Positions 31,480-40,140 of a stretch of DNA of 64,000 nt are shown in pieces (position 1 is the stretch's first letter; the number at the start of each line of letters is the position of its first letter). Source of the DNA: PFJX01 sp040751755 (GTDB taxonomy: Bacteria; Pseudomonadota; Gammaproteobacteria; Burkholderiales; Thiobacillaceae); assembly GCA_040751755.1 (NCBI GenBank), contig JBFMHC010000015.1, forward strand, positions 1-64,000. The letters run 5' to 3'. A program made the position numbers and the translations under genes. The notes beneath the pieces are model-generated. The model made no database searches. It was not told where the DNA came from and was given only the letters and a program-made list of their open reading frames with translations.

Positions 31480-33099
31480 GTGCAGCATTCCGCTCCCCGC
31501 CCCGCCCCCGCCGAGAAGGTCTCCTGGCGGGTCCTGCTCGCCTATGCCCTGGCCAGCCTGGTTCTGGACGCGGCGAGCAACCCGCAGACCGTGCTGCCGC
31601 TGGCGCTGGCACCCTGGACGCCGCCGATCGGCCTGTCGCTCGCCATCCTGCTGCTGTACGGCGCGCGCTACGCGCCCTGGCTGATTGCCATCACCTTCCT
31701 CATCGGCATGCCGGTCTACGGCCTGCCGGACGCCTGGCTGGGGGCCCTGTGGGCCTCCACCCTGCTGATGCTCGGCCTGCTGGCGCTCAGCACCTGGCTC
31801 AAGCACGGCCTGCGGATCGACGCGCGGCTGTCCAGCCAGCGCGACCTGTCCTGGTTCCTGCTCGCCGCCGTGCTGGCGGCCTGGCTGGACGCCGGGGTGC
31901 ACGTGTTCTCGCGCAGCCCCGAGGCCGCGCCGCACGTCTGGGCCTGGCTCGCCGACCTGGTCAACTACTGGGTCGGCGCGCTGATCCGCATCCTCATCGT
32001 CACGCCCCTGGTGCTGGTGCACGCGGACCGCGACTGGGCGGCCCTGCTCGCCTGGCGGCCGAGCCGCCAGGTGGTGCTGCAGGGCCTCGCCATCGTCCTC
32101 GCCCTGGCGGTGATCTTCGGCCTCAAATACACGGACGAGTTCAAGTTCTTCTACCTGCTGTTCCTGCCCCTCATCTGGGTCTGCATGCACCACGGCATCC
32201 AGGGCGCCACCGTCGCCCTCGCCTTCACGCACATCGGCCTCAACGCGATCCTGGAATGGCGCGGCCTGCGCTCGGTGGCGGTGGTGGAGTTCCAGATGCT
32301 GATGCTGGGCCTGGCGATCACCGGCCTGTTCCTCGGCATGACCGTGACGGCGCGCCGCGCGGCGGAGGAGAAGCTGCACCGCCGCGAGGCGGAGCTGAAC
32401 CAGGCCATGCGCCTGGCGGCCGCCGGCGAGATGACGCAGGCGCTCGCGCACGAGCTGAACCAGCCGCTCTCCGCCCTCACCAACTACGCCCGCGCCGCCC
32501 GCGCCATGCTCGCCGAGCCGGGCGAGCATGCGGCGCTGCTGGGCGAGACCCTGGAGAAAATCGACCGCGAGTCCAGCCGCGCCGGCCAGGTGGTGCGCCG
32601 ACTGCGCGAGTTCTTCCGCGGCGGCGGCCTGCGCCTGGAGCGCATCGGCGTCGCCGAGTTGATCGAGGAGGGCCTGGCGCCCGCACGGCGGCGCGCGGAG
32701 CGCAGCGGCATCCAGATCGACGTCTCGCCCCTGGACGGCCTGCCCGCCCTCAAGGCGGACCGCGTGCAGATCGGCACGGTGCTGCACAACCTGCTCATCA
32801 ACGCCATCGAGTCCTTCGAACAGCCCCAGGCCCTGCCGCTCGACGAACGTCACATCTCGATCAGCGTCGCGCGCGGCGATGCGCGGCAGCTGCGTTTCTG
32901 CGTGCAGGACAACGGCCCGGGCATCGCCACGGAGCTGCGCGAGCGCCTGTTCGACTCCTTCGTCACCAGCAAGCCGGAAGGCATGGGTCTCGGCCTGGCG
33001 ATCAGCCGCACCCTGGTCGAGGCGCACGGCGGTGAGTTATGGTTGGACAGTCCCTTTCCCACCCGTTTCTGCTTCACGCTGCCCCTGACCCATGTCTGA
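31480..33099 (+). CDS. MASE1-type membrane sensor histidine kinase
   Basis: This kinase of about 539 residues has an N-terminal eight-helix MASE1-like sensor (to about residue 300), a DHp domain with LAHELNQPLSALTNYARA (phosphorylated His about residue 324), and a HATPase with NLLINAIESF, DNGPGIA and GMGLGLAISRTL. The DHp resembles FixL/DctB-type kinases. The frame is open from a GTG at 31420, but the GTG at 31480 lies after a possible TAGAAT -10 (31445-31450), so I use it; the start is uncertain. It overlaps the response regulator gene by 8 bp, and the two form a two-component system. The signal is unknown. Confidence 0.88.
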   Translation: MQHSAPRPAPAEKVSWRVLLAYALASLVLDAASNPQTVLPLALAPWTPPIGLSLAILLLYGARYAPWLIAITFLIGMPVYGLPDAWLGALWASTLLMLGLLALSTWLKHGLRIDARLSSQRDLSWFLLAAVLAAWLDAGVHVFSRSPEAAPHVWAWLADLVNYWVGALIRILIVTPLVLVHADRDWAALLAWRPSRQVVLQGLAIVLALAVIFGLKYTDEFKFFYLLFLPLIWVCMHHGIQGATVALAFTHIGLNAILEWRGLRSVAVVEFQMLMLGLAITGLFLGMTVTARRAAEEKLHRREAELNQAMRLAAAGEMTQALAHELNQPLSALTNYARAARAMLAEPGEHAALLGETLEKIDRESSRAGQVVRRLREFFRGGGLRLERIGVAELIEEGLAPARRRAERSGIQIDVSPLDGLPALKADRVQIGTVLHNLLINAIESFEQPQALPLDERHISISVARGDARQLRFCVQDNGPGIATELRERLFDSFVTSKPEGMGLGLAISRTLVEAHGGELWLDSPFPTRFCFTLPLTHV

Positions 33100-33706
33100 A
33101 CCGCAGATCTACATCGTCGACGACGACGAGGCGGTGCGCGATTCGCTCGCCCTCATGCTCAACTTCCGCGGCTGGCGCTGCCGCGCCTTCGCCAGCGCCG
33201 AGGCCTGCCTGGAGGCCTGGCAGGCGGACTGGCGCGGCTGCCTGCTGCTCGACCTGCGCATGGGCGGCATGGACGGCCTGGCCCTGCAGGGCGAGCTGGA
33301 GGCACGCGGCTCGCGCCTGCCCATCGTCTTCCTCACCGGCCATGGCGACATCGCCCAGGCGCGCGCGGCGCTCAAGGCCGGCGCCGTCGACTTCCTGGAG
33401 AAGCCCTACGCCGAGGCGGCGCTGATCGACGCCGTGCGCGAGGCCATGGCACGCGACGCACGCCAGTCCGCCGAGCAGGCGCAATCCGAGGAGATCGGCG
33501 CGCGCATGGCGCGCCTCTCGGAACGCGAACGCCAGGTCATGGACCTGACCGTGGCGGGCAAGCCCAACCGCGAGATCGCCGCCCTGCTGGAGATCAGCCC
33601 GCGCACCGTCGAGGTGTTCAAGGCGCGCATGATGGAGAAGATGCAGGCGCGCAGCCTGCCGGAGCTGGTGCGCATGGTGTTGAGCAGCGGCACGCGGGAG
33701 GGGTGA
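33092..33706 (+). CDS. FixJ/NarL-type response regulator
   Basis: This 204-residue regulator has a receiver domain with the phospho-acceptor Asp54 (LLLDLRMGGMDG), the Thr in VFLTGHGD and the Lys in LEKPYAEA. A C-terminal LuxR-type helix-turn-helix follows (LSERERQVMDLTVAGKPNREIA). It is translationally coupled to the MASE1 kinase. No target is evident from the window; the divergent yajC-secDF unit is a neighbour but not a known target. Confidence 0.93.
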   Translation: MSEPQIYIVDDDEAVRDSLALMLNFRGWRCRAFASAEACLEAWQADWRGCLLLDLRMGGMDGLALQGELEARGSRLPIVFLTGHGDIAQARAALKAGAVDFLEKPYAEAALIDAVREAMARDARQSAEQAQSEEIGARMARLSERERQVMDLTVAGKPNREIAALLEISPRTVEVFKARMMEKMQARSLPELVRMVLSSGTREG

Positions 33707-33787
33707 CCCCCCACGAAGGGTGTATGGCCTCCCCTTACGGGCGGCAGCCAATGCCGGCGGCACGCGTGGGCGTCGAGAATCCGTTCC

Positions 33788-34369
33788 ATGCGAAACGCCA
33801 AATTCACCTCTCACGGCATGGACCGACAAGAAGACCCCTCCGTCACTCTCGCCTGGCGCAGGGAGACGATCCGCGGCGCGCTCAAGCTGTTCCGCGTCAC
33901 CATGGATGCCGTGCGCCGCCACGCCGAGTGGACCGAGGCCCATCTGGGGCTGACCCCCGCCCAGCTGTGGGCCATCTGGGAACTCCGGCAATCGCCCGGC
34001 CTGCGCGTGGTCGACCTGGCGAAGCTGATGGCGGTGCACCGCCTCACCGCCGAAGGACTGCTGCAGGGCCTGATGGCCGGCGGCCTGGTGGTCTGCCGCG
34101 GCGAGGACGACGCCCCGCCGGTCCACCACTTCCTCTCCGAGGCGGGGCAGCGGGTCGCCGACAAGCTGCCGGAACACGGCCAGGGCGTGCTCAAGGCCGC
34201 GCTCGAACAGCTGCCGGATGTCGCCCTGGAGCAGCTCGTCAGCGCCATGCGCCCGGTGGTCGAAAGCCTGCCCATGCGGGAGGACCGCGCCGCGCTGCAG
34301 CCGATGGGCGACCTGCTCAGGCAGCACGGCCTCGCGCATTTCGACGTACGCAAACGTTCAGGGGCCTAA
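33788..34369 (+). CDS. MarR-family transcriptional regulator
   Basis: This 193-residue protein has a winged helix-turn-helix of the MarR type: LTPAQLWAIWELRQSPGLRVVDLAKLMAVHRLTAEGLLQGLMAGGLVV. Long helices on both sides would form the dimer interface. The start could be ATG 33788 or 33818; the first is used because it has a modest GAGAA site. Only 2 bp separate it from the following membrane protein gene, so the two are in one operon. Ligand and targets are unknown. Confidence 0.85.
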   Translation: MRNAKFTSHGMDRQEDPSVTLAWRRETIRGALKLFRVTMDAVRRHAEWTEAHLGLTPAQLWAIWELRQSPGLRVVDLAKLMAVHRLTAEGLLQGLMAGGLVVCRGEDDAPPVHHFLSEAGQRVADKLPEHGQGVLKAALEQLPDVALEQLVSAMRPVVESLPMREDRAALQPMGDLLRQHGLAHFDVRKRSGA

Positions 34370-34371
34370 CC

Positions 34372-35049
34372 ATGCAAGCCCAGATCGATCTCTTCCTCGC
34401 CTCGCTGCAGACGGCCTGGACACAGGTCGCGCTGTTCCTGCCCAAGCTGTTCGCCGCCCTGCTGCTGCTGTCGGCCGGCTGGCTGCTGGCGCGCCTGCTG
34501 CGGGCGGCCGTCAGGCGCATGCTGGATACGCTGGGCTTCCGCCGCATCGCCGAACGCTCCGGCCTGGAGGCCCTGCTCAGGCAAGGCGGCGTGGAGATCT
34601 CCCTGGCCGGCATCATCGCCGGCGTCGTGTACTGGATGGTCCTGCTCGTCGTCACGGTCTCCGTCGCCAACAGCCTGGGGCTCGACAGCGTGGCCGCGCT
34701 GTTCAACCGCATCGCCCTCTACCTACCGCACGTCGTCATCGCGGTCCTCATCCTGATCTTCGGCACCCTGCTGGCGCGCTTCATGAACCGCGCGACCTTC
34801 GCCTGGCTGCACGGACTGAAGGTACCGGCCGCGCTGACCATCAGCACGGGGGTGGAATACGCCGTGCAGGTCTTCGCCCTGTTCATCGCCCTGGAGCAGC
34901 TGGCCATCGGCACCCAGCTGCTGACCATCGCCTTCGCCATCCTGTTCGGCGGCATCGTCTTCGCCCTGGCCCTCGCCTTCGGCCTGGGGGGCCAGACCTG
35001 GGCGGCCGAGCGGCTGAAGGCCTGGTCAAAGGCAGGCACAGGCGAATAA
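34372..35049 (+). CDS. Conserved TM-helix (MscS-associated) membrane protein
   Basis: This 225-residue protein has about five membrane segments and resembles the TM_helix repeats that accompany mechanosensitive channels (LLLLSAGWLLARLLRAAVRRMLD, VVIAVLILIFGTLLARFMNRA, FGGIVFALALAFGLGGQ). The MscS beta and pore domains are absent. The closing GLGGQTWAAERLKAW motif is typical of the family. It is coupled to the upstream MarR gene. Channel function is not established for stand-alone members. Confidence 0.78.
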   Translation: MQAQIDLFLASLQTAWTQVALFLPKLFAALLLLSAGWLLARLLRAAVRRMLDTLGFRRIAERSGLEALLRQGGVEISLAGIIAGVVYWMVLLVVTVSVANSLGLDSVAALFNRIALYLPHVVIAVLILIFGTLLARFMNRATFAWLHGLKVPAALTISTGVEYAVQVFALFIALEQLAIGTQLLTIAFAILFGGIVFALALAFGLGGQTWAAERLKAWSKAGTGE

Positions 35050-35166
35050 GGGCTTCCCTTACGTTACCCCACACATTACAGACAGGTTGTCGCTCCCTAA
35101 TATCCATCTTGAGCATGTTTCATGTCGTCTCCGGCGCGCCGGCTTGCCGGCGTGGAGCAAAGGACG

Positions 35167-35184
35167 ATCGCAAGCGATTGCGAT
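35167..35184. promoter_or_regulatory. Inverted repeat upstream of the antiporter gene
   Basis: ATCGCAA (35167-35173) and TTGCGAT (35178-35184) flank GCGA. It lies just before the terminator-like hairpin. It may be an operator or part of a leader fold. Confidence 0.35.
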
Positions 35185-35190
35185 ATTCAT

Positions 35191-35218
35191 ACAGGTGACC
35201 CAGGTCACCTGTTTTTTT
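35191..35218 (+). terminator. Terminator-like hairpin with T-run before the Kef-type gene
   Basis: ACAGGTGACC (35191-35200) and GGTCACCTGT (35203-35212) form a perfect 10-bp dyad followed by six T. It could end the MarR/TM-helix operon. It stops only 29 bp before the antiporter start, so it might also act as an attenuator in that gene's leader. Confidence 0.7.
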
Positions 35219-35246
35219 GTCTGCTCACCGAGTGTCTGAGCGCACC

Positions 35247-36458
35247 ATGGACTCCAGCGACTTCCTCCTGCAACTCCTCCTCGTCCTGCTCGCCGCGCGC
35301 ATCTTCGCGGAACTGGCGACGCGCCTGAAATCCCCCGCCGTGATCGGCGAGCTGCTCGCGGGCGTGGTGCTGGGCCCCAGCCTGCTGGGCTGGATGGAAC
35401 CGGGCGAGACGATCCGCCTGCTCGCCGAGATCGGCATCATCCTGCTGCTGTTCGAGGTGGGTCTGGAGACGGACGTGCACGACCTGGTGCGCACCGGCGC
35501 CAAGTCGGTCGCCGTGGCGGTCGCCGGCTTCGTCCTGCCTTTCGTGCTCGGCTTCGCCGTCACCTTCTGGGGGCTGGGGCTACCCCTCACCGCGGCACTG
35601 TTCGCGGGCGGCACGCTCACCGCCACCAGTATCGGCATCACCGTGCGCGTGCTCTCCGACCTCGGGCGCCAGAAGTCCACCGAGGGGCAGATCGTGCTCG
35701 GCGCGGCGGTGCTCGACGACGTCCTCGGCGTGATCCTGCTCGCCCTGCTCTACGAGTTCTCCAGCGGCGGCGGCGTCAGCCTCGCCAGCGCCGGCAAGGT
35801 GATCCTCTTCGTCGCCCTGTTCTTCGTCCTCGCCGCCCCCGTCGCCAAGCTGCTCGCCGTGGTCATCAAGCGCTTCGACGCGGTGAGCGAGGTGCCGGGC
35901 CTGGTGCCCACCAGCATCGTCTCGCTGCTGCTGTTCTTTGCCTGGCTGGCGCACGCGGTCGGCGCGCCGGAGCTGCTCGGCGGCTTCGCCGCCGGCCTCG
36001 CCCTGTCGCGGCGCTTCTTCCTGCCGCTGGGCGTGGCCATGCACGCCGACCCGGACTTCGCGCACCGCGTCGAGGAGAAGATGAAGCCGATCTCGCACCT
36101 GTTCACGCCCATCTTCTTCGTCGTGGTGGGCCTGTCCCTGAACCTGCGCGAGGTGGACTGGAGCTCCTCTTTCATCTGGACGCTCTCCGGCGCCCTGTTG
36201 CTGGTCGCGGTGCTGGGCAAGCTCGCGGGGGCCCTGGCCATACGCGAGACCTGGCCTAAACGCTGGATCATCGGCACCGCCATGGTGCCGCGCGGCGAGG
36301 TCGGCCTGATCTTCGCGGAGCTGGGGCGGGCGAGCGGCGTCATCGACAACCAGGTCTATGCCGGGCTGATCATCGTCATCGCCCTCACCACCCTGTTGCC
36401 GCCCTTCGTCCTGAAGTGGCTGTACCGCCGCGAGGGCGCGGCAGTGGCAGGCGTCTAG
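35247..36458 (+). CDS. Kef-type cation/proton antiporter (CPA2)
   Basis: This 403-residue membrane protein has about 12-13 helices of the Na+/H+ exchanger fold: LKSPAVIGELLAGVVLGPSL, FEVGLETD, GAAVLDDVLGVILLALL with the paired Asp of the transport site, and MVPRGEVGLIFAELG. It lacks the C-terminal TrkA-N domain of KefB/KefC, so regulation differs. The ATG at 35247 gives the conserved N-terminus. Its TAG stop overlaps the tgt stop on the other strand within a shared CTAG. The ion (K+ or Na+) is not determined. Confidence 0.88.
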   Translation: MDSSDFLLQLLLVLLAARIFAELATRLKSPAVIGELLAGVVLGPSLLGWMEPGETIRLLAEIGIILLLFEVGLETDVHDLVRTGAKSVAVAVAGFVLPFVLGFAVTFWGLGLPLTAALFAGGTLTATSIGITVRVLSDLGRQKSTEGQIVLGAAVLDDVLGVILLALLYEFSSGGGVSLASAGKVILFVALFFVLAAPVAKLLAVVIKRFDAVSEVPGLVPTSIVSLLLFFAWLAHAVGAPELLGGFAAGLALSRRFFLPLGVAMHADPDFAHRVEEKMKPISHLFTPIFFVVVGLSLNLREVDWSSSFIWTLSGALLLVAVLGKLAGALAIRETWPKRWIIGTAMVPRGEVGLIFAELGRASGVIDNQVYAGLIIVIALTTLLPPFVLKWLYRREGAAVAGV

Positions 36459-37648
36459 CGCGGCACCCCGGCGCTGCGCCGCGCCAGGAACTCGCGCGCC
36501 CATTCCTGGAAGCGTCCCTGTTCGAGGGCCTCGCGCAGGCGCGCGGTGAAGTCCTGGTAGAAGTGCAGGTTGTGGAGGGAGTTGAGGCGCGCGCCCAGCA
36601 TCTCCCCGGCGCGCTGCAGGTGGTGCAGGTAGGCGCGGCTGTAGTGCCGGCAGGTGTAGCAGCCGCATTCCGGGTCAACCGGCCCGGTGTCCGCCTTGAA
36701 GCGCGCGTTCTTGATGCGCAGGTCGCCGGCCCAGGTGAACAGCAGGCCGTGGCGCGCGTTGCGCGTCGGCATCACGCAGTCGAACATGTCGATGCCGCGC
36801 GACACCGAGAACACGATGTCCTCGGGCGTGCCCACGCCCATCAGGTAGCGCGGCCGGTCGGCCGGCAGGCGATGGCCCATGTGGTCGAGGATGCGCTCCA
36901 TGTCCTCCTTCGGCTCGCCCACGGAAAGGCCCCCGAGGGCGTAGCCGTCGAAGCCGATCTCCACCAGCCGCTCCAGCGAGCGCTCGCGCAGGTCCTCGTA
37001 CATGCCGCCCTGGACGATGGCGAACAGGGCCTGCCGGGCCTCGCCGCCCTGCGGCGCCGTAGGCTCCCCTCCCCCGCCGGGGGAGGGGCTGGGGGTGAGG
37101 GAGCGCCCGTCGCCAGCCTGCAAGGCGTCGAATGCGTCCTTGGAGCGCGCCGCCCAGCGCAGCGACAGTTCCATGGATTGCTTCGCCGTCTCCCAGTCCG
37201 CCGGGTAGGGTGTGCACTCGTCGAAGATCATGACGATGTCGGAGTCCAGCACCTTCTGGATCTGCATGCTCTTCTCCGGCGAGAGCAGCAGGCGCTGGCC
37301 GTCCAGCGGCGAGGCGAACTTGACCCCCTGTTCCGTGATCTTGCGCAGATGCGTCAGACTCCAGACCTGGAAACCGCCGGAATCGGTGAGGATGGGGCCG
37401 TCCCACTTCATGAAGCCGTGCAGGCCGCCGTGCGCGGCGATCACGTCGAGGCCGGGCCGCAGCCACAGGTGGAAGGTGTTGCCTAGGACGATCTGCGCGC
37501 CCAGGTCCTGCAGTTCGTGCGGGGTCACGCCCTTCACCGTGCCCACCGTGCCCACCGGCATGAATACCGGCGTCTGCACGGTGCCGTGGGCGGTCTCCAG
37601 GGTGCCGCGACGCGCGTGGCCTTCGGTATGGGTGACGGTGAAACGCAT
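36455..37648 (-). CDS. tgt: tRNA-guanine transglycosylase
   Basis: This 397-residue enzyme exchanges guanine-34 for the queuosine precursor in tRNAs with GUN anticodons. Motifs include TVGTVKGVTPHEL, LTDSGGFQVWSL with the catalytic Asp, GGLSVGEP, the nucleophile region DMFDCVMPTRNARHG, and the zinc site CGCYTCRHYSRAYLHHL. Between residues about 182 and 200 there is an insert, SLTPSPSPGGGGE, from a GC-palindromic dispersed repeat, in frame in a loop. queA lies 2.5 kb upstream on the same strand; rhlE and a DUF192 gene come between. Confidence 0.95.
   Translation of the reverse strand: MRFTVTHTEGHARRGTLETAHGTVQTPVFMPVGTVGTVKGVTPHELQDLGAQIVLGNTFHLWLRPGLDVIAAHGGLHGFMKWDGPILTDSGGFQVWSLTHLRKITEQGVKFASPLDGQRLLLSPEKSMQIQKVLDSDIVMIFDECTPYPADWETAKQSMELSLRWAARSKDAFDALQAGDGRSLTPSPSPGGGGEPTAPQGGEARQALFAIVQGGMYEDLRERSLERLVEIGFDGYALGGLSVGEPKEDMERILDHMGHRLPADRPRYLMGVGTPEDIVFSVSRGIDMFDCVMPTRNARHGLLFTWAGDLRIKNARFKADTGPVDPECGCYTCRHYSRAYLHHLQRAGEMLGARLNSLHNLHFYQDFTARLREALEQGRFQEWAREFLARRSAGVPR
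37063..37103. repeat. GC-palindromic dispersed repeat inside tgt
   Basis: On the minus strand it reads CTCCCTCACCCCCAGCCCCT, then CCCCCGGCGGGGGAGGGGAGC. By eye it is identical to the second copy in the UDG gene (46177-46217) at 40 of 41 positions. It is inserted in frame into tgt. Confidence 0.85.
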
Positions 37649-37660
37649 GGGAATCGGTGA

Positions 37661-38131
37661 ATGAAAGGTCTGTTGGGAAGGCCGGCCGGCTACGCGGCCG
37701 GGGGCGTGATTCTACTTGGCGCCGCGGCCGCGGTGCCAAGCCTAGCGGCCCCCGCCTGCGCGCCGGAACGCGCCACGGCGGTGCGCATCGGCGCGCGCGA
37801 GTGGCGGGTGGAGACGGCCGCCACGCCGGCGCAGCGCGAACGCGGCCTGTCCGGGCGCCCCGGCCTCCCGGCCGGCCGGGGCATGTGGTTCGTGCTGTCC
37901 GAGCCCGGCATCCACGGCTTCTGGATGCGGGACATGCGCTTCGCCATCGACCTCGCCTGGATCACGCCGCAGGGCCGCGTCGCCGGGGTCGAGACCCTGC
38001 CGCCCTGTACCGCCGCGCCCTGCCCCATCCACTACGCCCCGGAACCGGTGGCCTACGTGCTGGAGGCGGCGGCGGGAACGCTCCCGCGCGACGAGGACGG
38101 CCAGGCGAGCTGGGACTGCGCGCCGGACTGA
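37661..38131 (+). CDS. DUF192 family exported protein
   Basis: This 156-residue protein has an N-terminal hydrophobic signal or anchor (AAGGVILLGAAAAVPSLAAP) followed by a DUF192 domain: ATPAQRERGLSGRPGLPAGRGMWFV, the FWMRDMRFAIDLAWI core and the EAAAGTL end. The function of the family is unknown. Two cysteine pairs (ACAPE, PPCTAAPCP) may form disulfides in the periplasm. It is divergent from tgt (12-bp gap) and convergent with rhlE (3-bp gap). Confidence 0.85.
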   Translation: MKGLLGRPAGYAAGGVILLGAAAAVPSLAAPACAPERATAVRIGAREWRVETAATPAQRERGLSGRPGLPAGRGMWFVLSEPGIHGFWMRDMRFAIDLAWITPQGRVAGVETLPPCTAAPCPIHYAPEPVAYVLEAAAGTLPRDEDGQASWDCAPD

Positions 38132-38134
38132 GGC

Positions 38135-39826
38135 TTAAAAGTCGTTGCGGTTGCGCTTCGGGCCGTTGTGGCTGCGCTCGCCCCAGCTGTTGCCCTTCTT
38201 CCAGGCCGGCTTGTCCTGCGCCTGGCTGGCCCAGGTGTTGCCGTTGACGTCCGGGCGTTGGCGCTCCGGCTTGGGCATGACGTTGCCGTTCACCTCCGGA
38301 CGCGCACGCTCCGGCTTGCCCCAGGTATTGCCGTTGACCTCGCCGCGGGCACGCTCGCCGCGCCCGCCCTCCGGACGCGACCAGGCGTTGTTGAAGCCGC
38401 CACGCTCGCCCGGACGGGATTCACCGCGATTCCCCTCGCCGCGGTTCCAGTTGCCACCTGCGCGGTTGCCGTCGCGGTTGCCATCACGGTTGCCGTCGCG
38501 GTTGAAGCGGCCCTCGCCGGGGCGCCCCTCACCCTTCCATCCACCGTAGCCCGCGCCATAGCCGGTCCCTTCGGGCTTGCGGCCGAAGCCGGAAGGCTGG
38601 CCGGCGCGCGGCCTGCCCTGCCATTCGCCGCGCGGCTTGCCCTTCCAGTCCGAGCTGGACTTGCGGCGCGGCTCGTGGTCGATGCGCGCCTTCGGCTCCA
38701 GGCCGGGGACCACGTCGATCTGGATCTTCTCGCCGGTGTAGCGCTCGATATCGCGCACCAGGCCGCGCTCCTTGCCGTGCACCAGGGTGAAGGCGATACC
38801 GGCACGGCCGGCGCGGCCGGTGCGACCGATGCGGTGCACGTAGTCCTCGGCCTGGCGCGGGATGTCGAAGTTGATGACGTGGCTGATGCCGGCCACGTCG
38901 ATGCCGCGCGCGGCCACGTCGGTGGCCACCAGCACGCGCGTCTGGCCATCGCGCAGGCGCTGCAGGGTGCGGTTGCGTTTGTGCTGCGGCATGTCGCCGT
39001 GCAGGGCGGCGGCCGTGTACCCCTGCTCGAGCAGGCTCTCGGACAGTTCCTCGGCGCTGCGCTTGGTGGAGGTGAACACCACCGCCTGGGTCAGGCCCGC
39101 GTCGCGCAGCAGATGGTCGAGCAGGCGCTGCTTGTGGCCCATGTCGTCGACGAACAGCAGGCGCTGGTCGATGTTGGCCTTGTGCTCGGCCTGGGTCACC
39201 ACCTCGATGCGCTGCGGATCGCGCGTCATCTCGCGCGCCAGCTGGCCGACGGTGCCGTCCAGGGTGGCGGAGAACAACAGGGTCTGGCGCGACTCGGGGG
39301 TGCGGCCGACGATGTTCTCGATGTCCTCGATGAAGCCCATGTCGAGCATGCGGTCGGCCTCGTCCAGCACCAGCACCTCGAGGCGCGAGAAGTCGATGCG
39401 GCCGCGCTCCAGGTGGTCGATGAGACGGCCGGGGGTGGCGATCATCACCTCGGGGTTGGCCTTGAGGGCCTGGAACTGCGGGCCGAACGGCGCGCCGCCG
39501 ACCAGGCAGGCGGTGCGCAGGCGCTTCAGGCCCTTGCCGTAGATGCGCGCCTGCTTCTCCACCTGCAGGGCCAGCTCGCGCGTGGGGCACAGCACCAGCA
39601 GGCGAGGACCGTTGCCGGGGAGCGTGGAGGGCTCGGCCAGCCGGTGCAGGCTGGGCAGCAGGAAGGCGGCGGTCTTGCCGCTGCCGGTGTGGCTGGAGAC
39701 CAGCAGGTCCTGGCCGGCGATGGCGGCGGGGACCGACTGGCTTTGCACCTGGGTGGGGGTTTCGTAGCCCGCGGCCTCCACGGCGGAGAGAACGAGGGGA
39801 TTCAGACCGAGTTCAGCAAAAGACAT
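38135..39826 (-). CDS. rhlE: DEAD-box RNA helicase, RhlE type, with repetitive basic tail
   Basis: This 563-residue helicase has the Q motif (FAELGLNPLVLSAVEAAGYETPTQVQ), motif I SHTGSGKT, motif II VLDEADRML, motif III SAT, and motifs V and VI (ARGIDVAGI, YVHRIGRTGRAGR) in the RecA-like core to about residue 370. The C-terminal 190 residues form a disordered Arg/Gly/Asn-rich RNA-binding tail with two kinds of repeats: RDGN repeated three times, and VNGN units spaced 18-19 residues apart. The start at 39826 gives the standard MSFAELGL N-terminus. A long 5' leader of up to 300 bp suggests post-transcriptional control, as for other cold-induced helicases. Confidence 0.93.
   Translation of the reverse strand: MSFAELGLNPLVLSAVEAAGYETPTQVQSQSVPAAIAGQDLLVSSHTGSGKTAAFLLPSLHRLAEPSTLPGNGPRLLVLCPTRELALQVEKQARIYGKGLKRLRTACLVGGAPFGPQFQALKANPEVMIATPGRLIDHLERGRIDFSRLEVLVLDEADRMLDMGFIEDIENIVGRTPESRQTLLFSATLDGTVGQLAREMTRDPQRIEVVTQAEHKANIDQRLLFVDDMGHKQRLLDHLLRDAGLTQAVVFTSTKRSAEELSESLLEQGYTAAALHGDMPQHKRNRTLQRLRDGQTRVLVATDVAARGIDVAGISHVINFDIPRQAEDYVHRIGRTGRAGRAGIAFTLVHGKERGLVRDIERYTGEKIQIDVVPGLEPKARIDHEPRRKSSSDWKGKPRGEWQGRPRAGQPSGFGRKPEGTGYGAGYGGWKGEGRPGEGRFNRDGNRDGNRDGNRAGGNWNRGEGNRGESRPGERGGFNNAWSRPEGGRGERARGEVNGNTWGKPERARPEVNGNVMPKPERQRPDVNGNTWASQAQDKPAWKKGNSWGERSHNGPKRNRNDF
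38190..38340 (-). repeat. Coding VNGN repeat in the RhlE tail
   Basis: Three units share the core EVNGN or DVNGN with flanking PERxRP segments (EVNGNTWGKPERARP, EVNGNVMPKPERQRP, DVNGNTWASQ). The DNA of the units is visibly similar, indicating recent tandem duplication. Confidence 0.75.
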
Positions 39827-40140
39827 GCAATACCTTTCCTTCAGGCGTCCCGTGACGGGAAACGCCGACCCAGCGCCCAATCGGTGGGCGCAAACAATGA
39901 AGCGCGCTGGGAGGGACTCCGGGGCGTCGCTCGCGAAACATCGGCGCCAACCGAATATCGCGATACCGGAACTGCTGGATCAGGAGAGGTCGGGGACGAT
40001 GGGGCTGTGAAAACAGTCCCGTGGGCTTATGAATCCGGCGTTGAAAAAACCGGGGAAGCCGACCACTGCGTTGCACAACTGGCGCGCATTGTAGCGGAAG
40101 CCGCTTATAAGCGTTTGATTATTTTCGCCAAGCTTTCGTA
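39827..40140. other. 314-bp gap between queA and rhlE: probable long rhlE leader
   Basis: No gene is supported here. On the minus strand a TACAAT -10-like box lies at 40088-40093, next to a perfect CGCTTATAAGCG palindrome (40102-40113). A hairpin with arms GGCGT/ACGCC and CCCGT/ACGGG lies at 39845-39867, close to the rhlE start. This fits a long structured 5' UTR for rhlE, but none of it has been tested. Confidence 0.4.

Noticed and set aside
38457..38500. Short CRISPR-like repeat in the region of GGTTGCCGTCGC units
   Set aside because: It is the RDGN-coding repeat of rhlE, with no spacers of constant length and no cas genes.
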